Below, piece by piece: positions 30,209-38,832 of a stretch of DNA of 64,000 nucleotides. Position 1 is the first letter of the stretch, and every line of letters starts with the position of its first letter. Source of the DNA: Candidatus Saccharibacteria bacterium CG_4_10_14_0_2_um_filter_52_9 (GTDB lineage Bacteria > Actinomycetota > Acidimicrobiia > Acidimicrobiales > RAAP-2). A model generated the notes under the pieces. That model saw only the letters and a list, made by a program, of their open reading frames with translations, ran no database searches and had not been told where the DNA came from. A program made the translations under genes and the position numbers. Where the stretch lies: the NCBI GenBank assembly GCA_903970515.1, contig CAJCJA010000014.1, positions 1 through 64,000 on the forward strand. Direction: 5' to 3'.

Positions 30209-30388
30209 ATGGCAGTTCGCATCTTCGAAGCGTCCGAATCGCAGTCGGCACGACTGACGGTCCTGGAGCCGGCGCCCCTCAGGCGTCAGGACGTGCGACG
30301 GCTGAAGCAACGCTACGCAATTGTCGGGGTCGCGTCGTTGGCGGTGCCCTTTGCCGCGGCGCTCGTCGTGCTCGGAGTGGTCCACTGA
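30209..30388 (+). CDS. Small single-span membrane protein, 59 aa
   Basis: ATG 30209 opens a 59-codon frame to TGA 30386-30388. The N-terminal 38 residues are charged (FEASESQSARL, LRRQDVRRLKQRY). The last ~20 are a clear membrane helix (AIVGVASLAVPFAAALVVLG) ending VVH. The positive residues just before the helix predict a cytoplasmic N-terminus. It fills the nadD-rsfS gap with tight spacing on both sides, so it is probably a real gene of this operon. Similar small proteins sit here in some Actinobacteria. No function can be assigned. Confidence 0.65.
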   Translation: MAVRIFEASESQSARLTVLEPAPLRRQDVRRLKQRYAIVGVASLAVPFAAALVVLGVVH

Positions 30389-30393
30389 GCGAA

Positions 30394-30786
30394 TTGCGCG
30401 CGAGCGGCGAGTTCTCTCGCGGCCCCTACAACACCTTCGTCGCCCAGCTCGTGGACGCGTGCCTCGAGGGCGCCGACGAGAAGTTAGGCCTTGACACGGT
30501 GGTGTTGGATCTACGCGATTTCGTCGACTCCTTCGACGCCCTCGTCATCGTCGCGGGACGCACCGACCGCCACGTGCGTGCCCTGGCTGAAGAGATTGAA
30601 CGGCGCTGTTCCCTGCACCCGGGCACGTCACCCGTGCACGTCGAGGGCTGGGACGACGCCCAGTGGATCGCACTCGACTACGGCGACGTGATCGTGCACG
30701 TGTTCGATGAGTACACGCGTGACTACTACGACCTCGAGCACCTTTGGAGTGCCGCGCCGTCCTTTCGTCCCGAACGGCTTCGTTAA
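30394..30786 (+). CDS. rsfS: Ribosome silencing factor RsfS
   Basis: 130 residues from TTG 30394, a YbeB/Iojap protein that binds uL14 and blocks subunit joining under starvation. DTVVLDLRDFVDSFDALVIV, the TDRHVRALAEEIE helix and the terminal VHVFDEYTRDYYDLEHLW are typical. The start is uncertain: CTG 30385 in frame overlaps the preceding stop, and GTG 30451 would give a shorter form. Its stop overlaps the convergent lipoprotein stop in TTAA (30783-30786). Confidence 0.9.
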   Translation: MRASGEFSRGPYNTFVAQLVDACLEGADEKLGLDTVVLDLRDFVDSFDALVIVAGRTDRHVRALAEEIERRCSLHPGTSPVHVEGWDDAQWIALDYGDVIVHVFDEYTRDYYDLEHLWSAAPSFRPERLR

Positions 30787-31361
30787 GCGTTGAGCAGTGA
30801 CGCGAAGTCACTTCGCGTGATGATGAGCGACCTCGTACCGTTGGGCAGGAGCGACGCGGTAGGCAGCCCCGCGACGGTGATCTCGATGCCCGATGTGGCA
30901 CCCGCGTTATAGGCCGTCAAGACCAACTGACCGAGGGCGAGTAGTTGGTTCTTTCTCGAGAGTGAACTCAGTGGGGTCGCGATATCGAGCACCCCGAGCT
31001 TGTTGGTGACGGTCGCGTTCACGAGTACGAAGTCCTTGGGCAGCGCGCTCGTGTACCCGGCCGAACTCTCGATGAGCGTCGGGCCGAGCAGCAATTCACG
31101 TAATACCGACCCGAGGGTCACGGGCGAGGCGACGAGGCGACTCGACGGCGCGACGTGCCCGGAGGCGTCGACGAAGTACACCGGCTGGGTGATGAAACGC
31201 ACGCGACCGTTGTCGGTACCCGGGATGGTCTTACCTTGGAGTCCGAAGGCCACTTGACTCCTCGCGATCGTCGAGGGCGACTGGGCGGTGGGCACGAGGG
31301 TGCAGCCCGCGAGCACGAGTGCCGCGCCCACACCAAGGCTGAAGGTCCAGAGCCGCTTCAC
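30783..31361 (-). CDS. GerMN-domain lipoprotein, short LpqB-like
   Basis: 192 residues. A signal peptide with lipobox LVLAGC gives a lipidated Cys at about residue 19, so it is anchored on the outer face of the membrane. A GerMN domain follows (about 85-180: 'LGSVLRELLLGPT', 'VNATVTNKLGVLDI'). It is third in the operon after the MtrA-like regulator and MtrB-like kinase, where LpqB sits in other Actinobacteria, but it lacks the beta-propeller of full LpqB. GTG 31361 overlaps the kinase stop (GTGA). Confidence 0.82.
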   Translation of the reverse strand: MKRLWTFSLGVGAALVLAGCTLVPTAQSPSTIARSQVAFGLQGKTIPGTDNGRVRFITQPVYFVDASGHVAPSSRLVASPVTLGSVLRELLLGPTLIESSAGYTSALPKDFVLVNATVTNKLGVLDIATPLSSLSRKNQLLALGQLVLTAYNAGATSGIEITVAGLPTASLLPNGTRSLIITRSDFASLLNA

Positions 31362-32746
31362 CCGTGCTCGCTCACGATGGGTAGCAAGATCTGGAAGCGA
31401 GCGCCACCTTCGGGACTTTCGAGGATCGAGATGGTCCCGCCGATCGCGATGACGTGGTCACGCACGAGCGCGAGCCCCAGCCCCGTGCCACGAGCGATGC
31501 CCCGGTCGTGGGCGGCTCGACCGCGAAAGAATCGCTCGAAGACCTGTTCGCGCTCTTCGGGGACGATGCCCGAGCCGTCGTCGTCGACGCTGACGGCGAA
31601 TTGGGCGCCCAGGACACTGAGCCGCACGGCGACCGCGCCGTTCGCGTAGCGGTGCGCGTTATCGATGAGGTTCGTCATGACGCGCTCGAAGCGACGGCGG
31701 TCCACCTTGACCAGAGGTTCGCCAAGGCCACTCTCGAGCAGGACGGGCGGCTCGTCGAGTCCGTGACGGCGTGCGGCGGAGCGCACGGACTGTCGCACGA
31801 GTTCGACGCCCTGGACGGTTTCGATCGTGAGTGGCACCGCGTCCGCGTCACTTCGCGCCATCTCGAGCAGATCTTCGACGAGGGCTTGGAAGATCGATAG
31901 GTCGGCGAGCAAGAGATTGAGACTCTCTTGACCCGCGGGGGAGAGTTCGTCGCGGTGCTGTTGGAGCACTGACGCGGTGGTCGCGAGCGTGGTGAGCGGT
32001 GAGCGCAGTTCGTGGCTGACGTCGCTCGCGAAGCGCGCGTCGCGCTCGAGGCGCTCGACGAGTCTCGTGACCATCAAGTTGAAGGATTCGGTGAGTTGCT
32101 GGACTTCTTCGTCGGCGCGCGTGACGACGAGTCGCGTGGAGAGTTCACCCTGGGCGATTAGCGCCGCCGCTTCGGAGACTTCGAGCAAGGGCCGAATGGC
32201 GCGTCGCGTCACCCACAGTCCTCCACCCATGCCGATCAAGGTCGTGATGATCGCACCCGCTCCCATGTAGAGCAGTAGCACGCTCAACGTGTGCTCGAGG
32301 TTCTTTAGTTGGAACACCTCGTAGACCTGCGTCTCGACCGCCGGTACGGGAATCCCTACGACGAAGATGATCTGGCGGTCGAGTTCGATTGACTGATCGG
32401 TCGCGTGTCCCGCGTCGACGCTCGCAATGATGGCGCTCGAGACATCGTCGGTTGCCGCGTTGGAGCTCTTCGAGAGCCACTGGTGGTGCGTTTGGACGAG
32501 GACGTTGGACTGGGTGGCGCTTTGGATCGAGTTCAAGAGCTTCGGTAGTTCGGGGGGCGAGGTGTAGAGCGTGGAGCGAATGAGGGCCGCATTCTCGTAA
32601 CTCTGCTGGAGGTCGGCTTGTTGTTGGTTGTTGACGAGCACGTGGCGCACCCCGAGGTAGGTGAGGGAGGCGAAGATGGAACTAAGGAGAAATGCACCTA
32701 GACCGAAGGTCACGAGCAGGCGAAGTCGAAGACTTCGACGACGCAT
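31358..32746 (-). CDS. mtrB: MtrB-like sensor histidine kinase
   Basis: 462 residues. There are two membrane segments (about 8-30 and 155-178) around a ~125-residue external sensor region, then a HAMP domain. HisKA carries the phospho-His in FASDVSHELRSPL. The HATPase has an N box NLIDNAHRY, a G1 box SVDDDGSGIV, and a G2 box GTGLGLALV. ATG 32746 shares one base with the regulator stop (TGATG); open frame upstream to 32884 is ignored. By homology and order it is the kinase of the MtrAB system, which coordinates envelope homeostasis and division. Confidence 0.85.
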   Translation of the reverse strand: MRRRSLRLRLLVTFGLGAFLLSSIFASLTYLGVRHVLVNNQQQADLQQSYENAALIRSTLYTSPPELPKLLNSIQSATQSNVLVQTHHQWLSKSSNAATDDVSSAIIASVDAGHATDQSIELDRQIIFVVGIPVPAVETQVYEVFQLKNLEHTLSVLLLYMGAGAIITTLIGMGGGLWVTRRAIRPLLEVSEAAALIAQGELSTRLVVTRADEEVQQLTESFNLMVTRLVERLERDARFASDVSHELRSPLTTLATTASVLQQHRDELSPAGQESLNLLLADLSIFQALVEDLLEMARSDADAVPLTIETVQGVELVRQSVRSAARRHGLDEPPVLLESGLGEPLVKVDRRRFERVMTNLIDNAHRYANGAVAVRLSVLGAQFAVSVDDDGSGIVPEEREQVFERFFRGRAAHDRGIARGTGLGLALVRDHVIAIGGTISILESPEGGARFQILLPIVSEHG

Positions 32747-33420
32747 CAAAGAACCAACTTGTATCCGGCGCCTCGTACCGTGACGAGATAGGTGGGATTG
32801 GCGGGATCGGGTTCGATCTTGGTGCGCAGTCGTCGAATGTGCACGTCGACGAGGCGACTGTCGCCGAAGTAGTCGTAGCCCCACACCCGTTCGAGAAGGT
32901 CCTCGCGCGACAGCACCTTGCCGTTCATCGAGGCGAGATCGGTGAGCAGGCGAAATTCGGTCGAGGTGAGGTGCAGTTCGGTGCCGTCACGGTGACGCAC
33001 GACCCCCTCGTCGGGCACCACCTGCAGCTCGCCCAGGGTGAACGCCTTGGCGCTCTTGTCGGGACGGCGTCGAAGGTGCGCCTTCACGCGCGCGAGCAGT
33101 TCTTCGGGTACGAATGGTTTGGTCACGTAGTCGTCGGCTCCGGACTCGAGACCGAGCACCACGTCGACGGTCTCGTCGCGCGCCGAGACGATCACGATTG
33201 GCAAATCGCTCGCGTCGCGCAGTTGCTGACACGTCTCGAAGCCGGACATGCCGGGCAGCATCACGTCGACGATCGCGACGTCGGCCGCCATGCGTGCGAA
33301 GAGTGCGACGCCCACCTCGCCCGTTGGCGCGTCGTCGACGTCGAAGCCCTCACCTTCGAACATGAGACGAAGGGCCGTGCGAATGTGGTCGTCGTCTTCC
33401 ACAATCAGTATTCGAGCCAT
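32746..33420 (-). CDS. mtrA: MtrA-like OmpR-family response regulator
   Basis: 224 residues. The receiver domain has the acidic pocket EDD at 8-10 and phospho-acceptor Asp52 in VDVMLPGMSG. A winged-helix OmpR/PhoB domain follows, with a late VDVHIRRLRTKIEPDPANPT recognition region and RGAGYKL end. GGGAGG precedes ATG 33420. It is first gene of the regulator-kinase-lipoprotein operon and divergent from the Xer recombinase. The MtrA assignment rests on order and strong C-terminal similarity. Confidence 0.87.
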   Translation of the reverse strand: MARILIVEDDDHIRTALRLMFEGEGFDVDDAPTGEVGVALFARMAADVAIVDVMLPGMSGFETCQQLRDASDLPIVIVSARDETVDVVLGLESGADDYVTKPFVPEELLARVKAHLRRRPDKSAKAFTLGELQVVPDEGVVRHRDGTELHLTSTEFRLLTDLASMNGKVLSREDLLERVWGYDYFGDSRLVDVHIRRLRTKIEPDPANPTYLVTVRGAGYKLVL

Positions 33421-33481
33421 CGAGCCTCCCTTCGAACCATGACCAACACTACTGAGGTACTCAATCGTTGCCCGTGACGTC

Positions 33482-33487
33482 TAGCCT
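33482..33487 (+). promoter_or_regulatory. -10 box (TAGCCT) for leaderless xerD mRNA
   Basis: TAGCCT ends 6 nt before ATG 33494. The spacer is TGGGGG, but there is no room for a Shine-Dalgarno sequence at proper distance if transcription starts at +7. Confidence 0.55.
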
Positions 33488-33493
33488 TGGGGG

Positions 33494-34399
33494 ATGCAGC
33501 CCGAGGGACCGGCGCACGACGTCAGCCAGTGGCGGCTCGACGCCTACGCGTCGACGCTGCTCGTCGACAATCGAAGCCCGGCGACGATTCGCGCGTACCT
33601 GAGCGACCTTGACGCCTTCGTGCGATGGTCGGCTGCTCGATCACTGGGGGGTCCTAGTGACGTGACGACCAAGACCTTGCGCGAGTATCTCGCCCACATG
33701 ACCACGAAGGGCGACCAACGCACCTCGATCATCCGCCGGCGCGCCTCGTTGCGAAGTTACTTCGCGTGGCTGGTCGAACGCGGGGCGTTGAGCGAGAGTC
33801 CCGCGCAGCGACTCTCCGCGCCGAGTGCGAAATCGAAACTTCCGACGATCGTCGTACGTGAGCAACTGGACCACCTGCTGGACGAGGACTGGGGCGAGGA
33901 CGAGTGGGCGCTGCTGGACCGGGCGGTCTGTGAAGTGCTCTACGGCGCGGGACTGCGCGTGAGCGAGCTCTGCGATCTCGACCTCGCCAGCGTGGACTTT
34001 CGCCAGGGATTGTTGCGCGTCATGGGCAAGGGCCGCAAAGAACGGCTCGTACCGTTGCATCGAAAGGGCCTCCAAGCCTTGCGCGAGTGGATCAAGGACG
34101 CGAGAGACGACGTGATGGTGAGCACGTCGCCCACCGGGGCGCTGTTCTTCAACCGGCGAGGACACCGTCTCGGGCCCCGCGACGTGCGCCGGATTTTGGA
34201 CAATCGAGTGGCGAGGGGTCATGTACACCCTCACGCATTACGCCATACCTTTGCGACGCACCTTTTAGAGGGTGGGGCGGACCTTCGCGTGGTCCAAGAA
34301 CTCCTCGGGCACGAGAGTTTGAACACGACCCAGCTCTACACCCACGTGTCCAAGTCCCGACTGCAAAAGGTGCACCGCGAGACCCACCCTCGGGGCTAG
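33494..34399 (+). CDS. xerD: Tyrosine recombinase XerC/XerD
   Basis: 301 residues. A SAM-like core-binding domain (about 10-100) is followed by the catalytic domain with all six residues: Arg155 (GLRVSEL), Lys179 (MGKGRKER), His247 and Arg250 (HPHALRHTF), His273 (LGHES) and nucleophile Tyr282 (QLYTHVS). It resolves chromosome dimers at dif with a partner and FtsK. Whether it is XerC or XerD cannot be settled from sequence alone. It lies between the mtrA divergent promoter and rpsB. Confidence 0.9.
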   Translation: MQPEGPAHDVSQWRLDAYASTLLVDNRSPATIRAYLSDLDAFVRWSAARSLGGPSDVTTKTLREYLAHMTTKGDQRTSIIRRRASLRSYFAWLVERGALSESPAQRLSAPSAKSKLPTIVVREQLDHLLDEDWGEDEWALLDRAVCEVLYGAGLRVSELCDLDLASVDFRQGLLRVMGKGRKERLVPLHRKGLQALREWIKDARDDVMVSTSPTGALFFNRRGHRLGPRDVRRILDNRVARGHVHPHALRHTFATHLLEGGADLRVVQELLGHESLNTTQLYTHVSKSRLQKVHRETHPRG

Positions 34400-34413
34400 G
34401 GCCGCGAAACGAC

Positions 34414-34498
34414 TAACATGGACTGGCTCTCCCACGTCGGGTGAGTTTTCAAAATATCCCTGTGGTTTCGTGCGGTCGCCTTCGGGTGCACCACAGGG
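34414..34498 (+). promoter_or_regulatory. rpsB-tsf promoter and leader hairpin
   Basis: TAACAT (34414-34419) is a plausible -10 box. The leader carries a perfect 9-bp inverted repeat CCCTGTGGT (34458-34466) / ACCACAGGG (34490-34498) with an internal GC-rich loop of 23 nt. rpsB operons of other bacteria are autoregulated by S2 through a 5' leader; this hairpin is a candidate for such a site. The GGAAGGA ribosome site follows at about 34514-34520. Confidence 0.6.
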
Positions 34499-34527
34499 TT
34501 CTCGCAACCGAACGGAAGGAAATTAGC

Positions 34528-35427
34528 GTGGCACTCGTCACTTTGCAGGAATTATTGGACTCGGGCGTGCACTTCGGGCACCAGACCCGACGTTGGAATC
34601 CCAAAATGCGTCGCTTCATCCTTGGCGAACGCAACGGCATCTATCTCATCGACCTACGAAAGACCCTCGCGGGCATCGAGCAGAGTTACGCCTACGTGCG
34701 CGACCTGGTCGCCGAGGGCGGCATCATCTTGTTCGTCGGCACGAAGAAGCAGACCCAAGGTCCCATTGCGGACTACGCCCAGGCGTGCGGCATGCCCTTC
34801 GTGAATCAGCGCTGGCTGGGCGGGATGCTTACGAACTTCTCGACCGTCGCGGGGCGCGTGCAGCGCATGGTGGAGCTTCGCGGTATGCAGCGTGCGGGTG
34901 ACTTTGACAACATGCCCAAGCGCGAGGCGCTGCGCCACAGTCGCGAGCTCGAAAAGCTTGACCGCAACTTGAGCGGTATCTCGAACCTGGACCGCGTTCC
35001 CGACGCCATCTTCGTCATCGACACGAAGAAGGAACACATCGCCGTGACCGAAGCGCGCAAGTTGGGCCTGCCGGTTGTCGCGGTCGTCGACACCAACTGC
35101 GACCCCGACGTTATTGACTACGTGATCCCCGGCAACGACGACGCGATTCGTTCGGGCGCTTTGTTGTGCCGACTCATCGCCGACGCCGTGAGTGAAGGAC
35201 GCTTCATTCGCGCCAATCGTCCGGTCATCACGAAGAACGTCAGCGCGGTTGCCCCGACACCAACCCCTGCACCAAGTGTCGCCCCGACGCCCGCCGCCGC
35301 GCCGACTCCCGAAGCCTTCGTGGCACCTGAGGTGCCCGTGAGCGTTCCAGACGTGGCGAGCATCGTCGAACCCGAACCCGAGCCGGTGGGGTCAGTGCCC
35401 GCCGCGACCGAGAGCGCCGCTCTCTAA
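34528..35427 (+). CDS. rpsB: Small ribosomal subunit protein uS2
   Basis: 299 residues. The core has the family opening [20 protein letters not shown], the NPKM and TNFSTV segments and [14 protein letters not shown]-terminal extension from about 245 is rich in Pro, Ala, Thr and Glu and is probably disordered. GTG 34528 with an upstream GGAAGGA is chosen; the open frame back to 34441 lies in the leader hairpin. It is followed by tsf, the conserved rpsB-tsf-pyrH-frr order. Confidence 0.96.
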   Translation: MALVTLQELLDSGVHFGHQTRRWNPKMRRFILGERNGIYLIDLRKTLAGIEQSYAYVRDLVAEGGIILFVGTKKQTQGPIADYAQACGMPFVNQRWLGGMLTNFSTVAGRVQRMVELRGMQRAGDFDNMPKREALRHSRELEKLDRNLSGISNLDRVPDAIFVIDTKKEHIAVTEARKLGLPVVAVVDTNCDPDVIDYVIPGNDDAIRSGALLCRLIADAVSEGRFIRANRPVITKNVSAVAPTPTPAPSVAPTPAAAPTPEAFVAPEVPVSVPDVASIVEPEPEPVGSVPAATESAAL

Positions 35428-35460
35428 TTCGTTCGTATCAGATTTAATGAGGAGATCAAG

Positions 35461-36252
35461 GTGAGCATCACCGCCAAAGACGTACAGACCCTTCGCCAGC
35501 TCACGGGCGTGGGCATGATGGATGCCAAGAAGGCACTCGAAGCCAATGACGGCGACATGGAAGCTTCCACGCAATGGTTGCGCGTACAGGGTCTTGCGTC
35601 GGCGGCCAAACGCGCCGAGCGCGAAGCGGGCGAGGGCGCGGTCGCGGTCGTGCGAAATGCCAACGTCGCCGCCATTGTCGAGATGCGTTGTGAGACCGAC
35701 TTCGTGGCGAAGTCCGAAGAGTTCGTGAGCCTGGTCGATGAGATCGCCGCACGCGTGTGCGCCGACGGCGAAGGGGCGACCGCCCAGTTTCAAGAGAACA
35801 TTGAAAAGATGCTCACCACGCTCAAGGAGAACATCTCGATTGGACGCGTCTACCGTCTCGAAGCCGCCGCGGGCGAAGTTGTCGAAACCTACAACCACTA
35901 TCAAGCGGGGCGCGGCGTTAATGCGGTCGCGGTCGTGGTGCAAGGCGCCAATGAGGAAGTCGCCCACGAAATTGCGGTGCACATTGCCTTCGCGAAGCCG
36001 CTCTACTTATCGCGTGACGACGTACCGAGTGGCGAAGTGGACGCCGAGCGCAAAACGGTAGAGGAGATCTCGCGCAACGAGGGCAAACCAGACGCCGCGT
36101 TGCCCAAGATCATCGAGGGTCGACTCAACGGTTGGTTCAAGGAGCGGGTCCTGCTCGAGCAGCCCTACGTGAAGGACGAGAAGCAGTCCATTCAGCAATT
36201 CTTGAATGGAGCCACCATTCGCGCGTTCGCCCAAGTGGTCATCGGCGGATAG
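35461..36252 (+). CDS. tsf: Elongation factor Ts
   Basis: 263 residues, the nucleotide-exchange factor of EF-Tu. The N-terminal UBA-like domain has LRQLTGVGMMDAKKAL. The core has VEMRCETDFVAKSEEF, the TDFV motif that displaces Mg in EF-Tu. Its C-terminal LLEQPYVKDEKQSI is typical. GTG 35461 has GAGGAG about 8 nt upstream. The gene follows rpsB by 33 nt. Confidence 0.97.
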   Translation: MSITAKDVQTLRQLTGVGMMDAKKALEANDGDMEASTQWLRVQGLASAAKRAEREAGEGAVAVVRNANVAAIVEMRCETDFVAKSEEFVSLVDEIAARVCADGEGATAQFQENIEKMLTTLKENISIGRVYRLEAAAGEVVETYNHYQAGRGVNAVAVVVQGANEEVAHEIAVHIAFAKPLYLSRDDVPSGEVDAERKTVEEISRNEGKPDAALPKIIEGRLNGWFKERVLLEQPYVKDEKQSIQQFLNGATIRAFAQVVIGG

Positions 36253-36259
36253 GCGAATC

Positions 36260-36970
36260 GTGCGTCGAGTCGTCCTGAAGCTCTCGGGCGAGGCACTCGC
36301 TTCTGCCGCAAGCGACGAGACTATCGACGCCTCCACCGTTGACTTCCTGGCTCGCGAAATCGCCAACGCCATGGAGCGCGGTGGTCTCGAGCTCGCGGTC
36401 GTCGTGGGTGGTGGCAACATCTGGCGCGGCGCGACGGGCGCCATGGCGGGGATGAATCGAGCCAACTCCGATCTCATGGGCATGCTCGGCACCGTCATCA
36501 ACGCCCTCGCGCTCCAAGACGCCATCGAGTCCCACGGTCGCGCCACGCGCGTCATGTCCGCAATTGGCATGGATCAAGTCGCGGAGCCGTATATTCGACG
36601 CCGTGCCGTACGCCACCTCGAAAAGGGTCGCGTCGTCATCTTCGCCGCCGGTATGGGCAATCCCTACTTCACGACCGACACTCCCGCCGCCCAACGCGCC
36701 GCGGAGATCGAAGCATCCATCGTTCTCAAGGGCACTCACGGGGGCGTCGACGGCGTCTACACCGAGGACCCGCGCACGAACCTCTCGGCGACCAAATTCG
36801 AGGAGATTTCCTTTGACGAGGTGATCGCGCGCGATCTTCGCGTCATGGACATGACCGCGATCACGTTCTGTAAGGACAACCACCTGCCGTTGCGAGTCTT
36901 TGACCTGATGGCTGAGGGAAACCTCGGGCGCGCCCTCGACGGAGCCCCCGTCGGTACGCTGGTGAAGTAA
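36260..36970 (+). CDS. pyrH: Uridylate kinase (UMP kinase)
   Basis: 236 residues, a hexameric amino-acid-kinase-fold enzyme making UDP. Landmarks are VVLKLSGEAL at the N-terminus, VVGGGNIWRG near 50-59, and the acceptor region LKGTHGGVDGVYTEDPR. GTG 36260 lies 7 nt after the tsf stop; earlier codons overlap tsf and lack similarity. The stop shares one base with frr (TAATG). Confidence 0.96.
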   Translation: MRRVVLKLSGEALASAASDETIDASTVDFLAREIANAMERGGLELAVVVGGGNIWRGATGAMAGMNRANSDLMGMLGTVINALALQDAIESHGRATRVMSAIGMDQVAEPYIRRRAVRHLEKGRVVIFAAGMGNPYFTTDTPAAQRAAEIEASIVLKGTHGGVDGVYTEDPRTNLSATKFEEISFDEVIARDLRVMDMTAITFCKDNHLPLRVFDLMAEGNLGRALDGAPVGTLVK

Positions 36971-37539
36971 TGGAGAATGAATTAGTGGACCTGGTGATGG
37001 AGGACACGCGCGAACGCATGGCTCGCGCCCTCGAGCACGTGAAGGCCGAATTCGCCGCGGTACGCACCGGTCGGGCGTCGTCCTCGCTGATCGAGAACCT
37101 CATGATCGACTACTACGGGGTTGAATCCGCCCTCAAGAGCCTCGCCAATTTCTCGGTACCGGAGCCTCGACTCCTCGTCGTCTCGCCCTTTGACAAGGGC
37201 GCAATAGCCGCCATCGAGAAGGCAATAGGCAACGCGGACCTCGGCCTGACCCCGTCCAACGACGGTCAGGTGATCCGCTTGGGCTTTCCCGCACTCACCG
37301 AGGAGCGTCGAAAGTCCTTCGTCAAAATCGTCAGGACCAAGGCTGAGGAAGGCAAGGTCGCGCTTCGCGGGGTGCGTCGCCACGCTCGACAAGAACTCGA
37401 GAACCTCGAGAAGGAAGAAGGATTGTCGAGCGACGAGATCGAGCGTCTCGAGAAGATATTGGACAAGATGACCCAGGACGAAGTGGCGGCCGTTGACGCG
37501 CTGCTCGCGCACAAGGAGCATGAGCTTCTTGAAGTCTAA
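36970..37539 (+). CDS. frr: Ribosome recycling factor
   Basis: 189 residues. It has the tRNA-like two-domain fold with TRERMARALEHVKAEFAAVRTGRAS at the start of the long helices, and a C-terminal helix with TEERRKSFVKIVRTKAEEGKVALR. It splits post-termination ribosomes with EF-G. It starts at ATG 36970 overlapping the pyrH stop. The 3' end overlaps cdsA by 20 nt. Confidence 0.97.
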   Translation: MENELVDLVMEDTRERMARALEHVKAEFAAVRTGRASSSLIENLMIDYYGVESALKSLANFSVPEPRLLVVSPFDKGAIAAIEKAIGNADLGLTPSNDGQVIRLGFPALTEERRKSFVKIVRTKAEEGKVALRGVRRHARQELENLEKEEGLSSDEIERLEKILDKMTQDEVAAVDALLAHKEHELLEV

Positions 37540-38830
37540 GAAACCCGACACGAAGGGCGAGCCGACCGGTCAACTGCCCGTGGTGAGCAAGGCGGACTCG
37601 CGCGTCACGATCACCGGTGCCGAAAAGGCGGCCGACGTCGTTCACGACGTTGCGCCGGTCGATCCCGCCACGTTGCTTCCGCACTGGACCGACGCGCCCA
37701 CGGGGCAGGTGCCGATTGTCGTCGCTCGCGAGGCGGCCGATCGCGATGATCCGTGGTCGGCGATTCCCGCGCCCGCGTGGCGCGAAGGTGAAGCGGACTG
37801 GGTTGCTCACGAGGAACAGTTCGACGCGTCGATCCTCGCGAGCGAGACGCGAGAGGACGATTCTCGTCCGTGGGAGTTTACGCTGAACGAAGTGGCGCTT
37901 CTCGAAGAGGAAATCCTCGACGAAGCGCCCCGCCCCGCCCCGGTTCGTGCCGAGCGCACGCGTCGAAGTCCGAGCGTCGATCCGCTTGCCGGACGCGCCG
38001 TTCGCCAAAGCGCGCAGCGCAGCATCACGCTCGCAACATTTACTGGTCTCGCTCTCGCGGCCGTCGTGGTTGCGGTGTTTCTTGCGGGCACGTTGCCGGT
38101 GGCGGCGATGGTGCTCGTGGTGCTTGGTTTCGCCGCCGGTGAGGCGTACGCCGGATTCCGCGAAGTCGGGGCTCATCCTGCCACGATCTTGGGCATCGTC
38201 GGTGTCTTAACACTTGGTGTCGCGGCGTACAACAAGGGTGCGGGTGCCGTGGGGGCCGTGACGGTGCTGATGTTGATCTTCGGTTTCGTGTGGTATCTCA
38301 GCGCGCACGCGAAGATCGACGTGCTCGACGGGTTGGGGGCGACGATCTTCGTCTACGTATGGGTTGGCGTCCTCGGTTCCTATGCGCTGCTTCTCATCTC
38401 GCCCAACACCTTTGCCAACAAACATGGTCTCGCCTACCTCATGGGCGCGATCATCTTGACGGTCGCGAACGACTCCGGCGCGCTCTTCGTCGGCAAGTGG
38501 CTCGGGCGCCATCCGCTCAACAAGGCGCTGTCGCCCAACAAAACCATCGAAGGTTCCCTCGGGGGAGCGTTGCTCACCTTCACGGTCGCGATCCTGGCAT
38601 TGCCGCATATGTATCCCTGGACCGACAAGCGGGCCCTGGTCTTCGCCCTCGCCATCTGTATCGTCGTCCCCCTGGGCGACCTGTTCGAGTCGATGGTGAA
38701 GCGAACCCTCGGGGTCAAAGATCTCGGACACCTGTTACCCGGGCACGGGGGCATTCTCGATCGCGTCGACGGACTGCTCTTTGCGCTGCCCACGACGTAC
38801 TACCTGGCACACTTCCTCAAACTGGGCTAG
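37520..38830 (+). CDS. cdsA: Phosphatidate cytidylyltransferase with long N-terminal extension
   Basis: 436 residues. The C-terminal ~270 have about eight membrane segments and the CDP-diglyceride synthase signature SMVKRTLGVKDLG...PGHGGILDRVD near 392-418. It makes CDP-diacylglycerol for phospholipids. The first ~155 residues are acidic and probably disordered, with two copies of a PTGQ(L/V)P(V/I)V motif (about 13-20 and 58-65). ATG 37520 lies inside frr; AAGGAG (37513-37518) is only 1 nt away, so translation probably depends on coupling. Confidence 0.92.
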   Translation: MSFLKSKKPDTKGEPTGQLPVVSKADSRVTITGAEKAADVVHDVAPVDPATLLPHWTDAPTGQVPIVVAREAADRDDPWSAIPAPAWREGEADWVAHEEQFDASILASETREDDSRPWEFTLNEVALLEEEILDEAPRPAPVRAERTRRSPSVDPLAGRAVRQSAQRSITLATFTGLALAAVVVAVFLAGTLPVAAMVLVVLGFAAGEAYAGFREVGAHPATILGIVGVLTLGVAAYNKGAGAVGAVTVLMLIFGFVWYLSAHAKIDVLDGLGATIFVYVWVGVLGSYALLLISPNTFANKHGLAYLMGAIILTVANDSGALFVGKWLGRHPLNKALSPNKTIEGSLGGALLTFTVAILALPHMYPWTDKRALVFALAICIVVPLGDLFESMVKRTLGVKDLGHLLPGHGGILDRVDGLLFALPTTYYLAHFLKLG

Positions 38831-38832
38831 AC

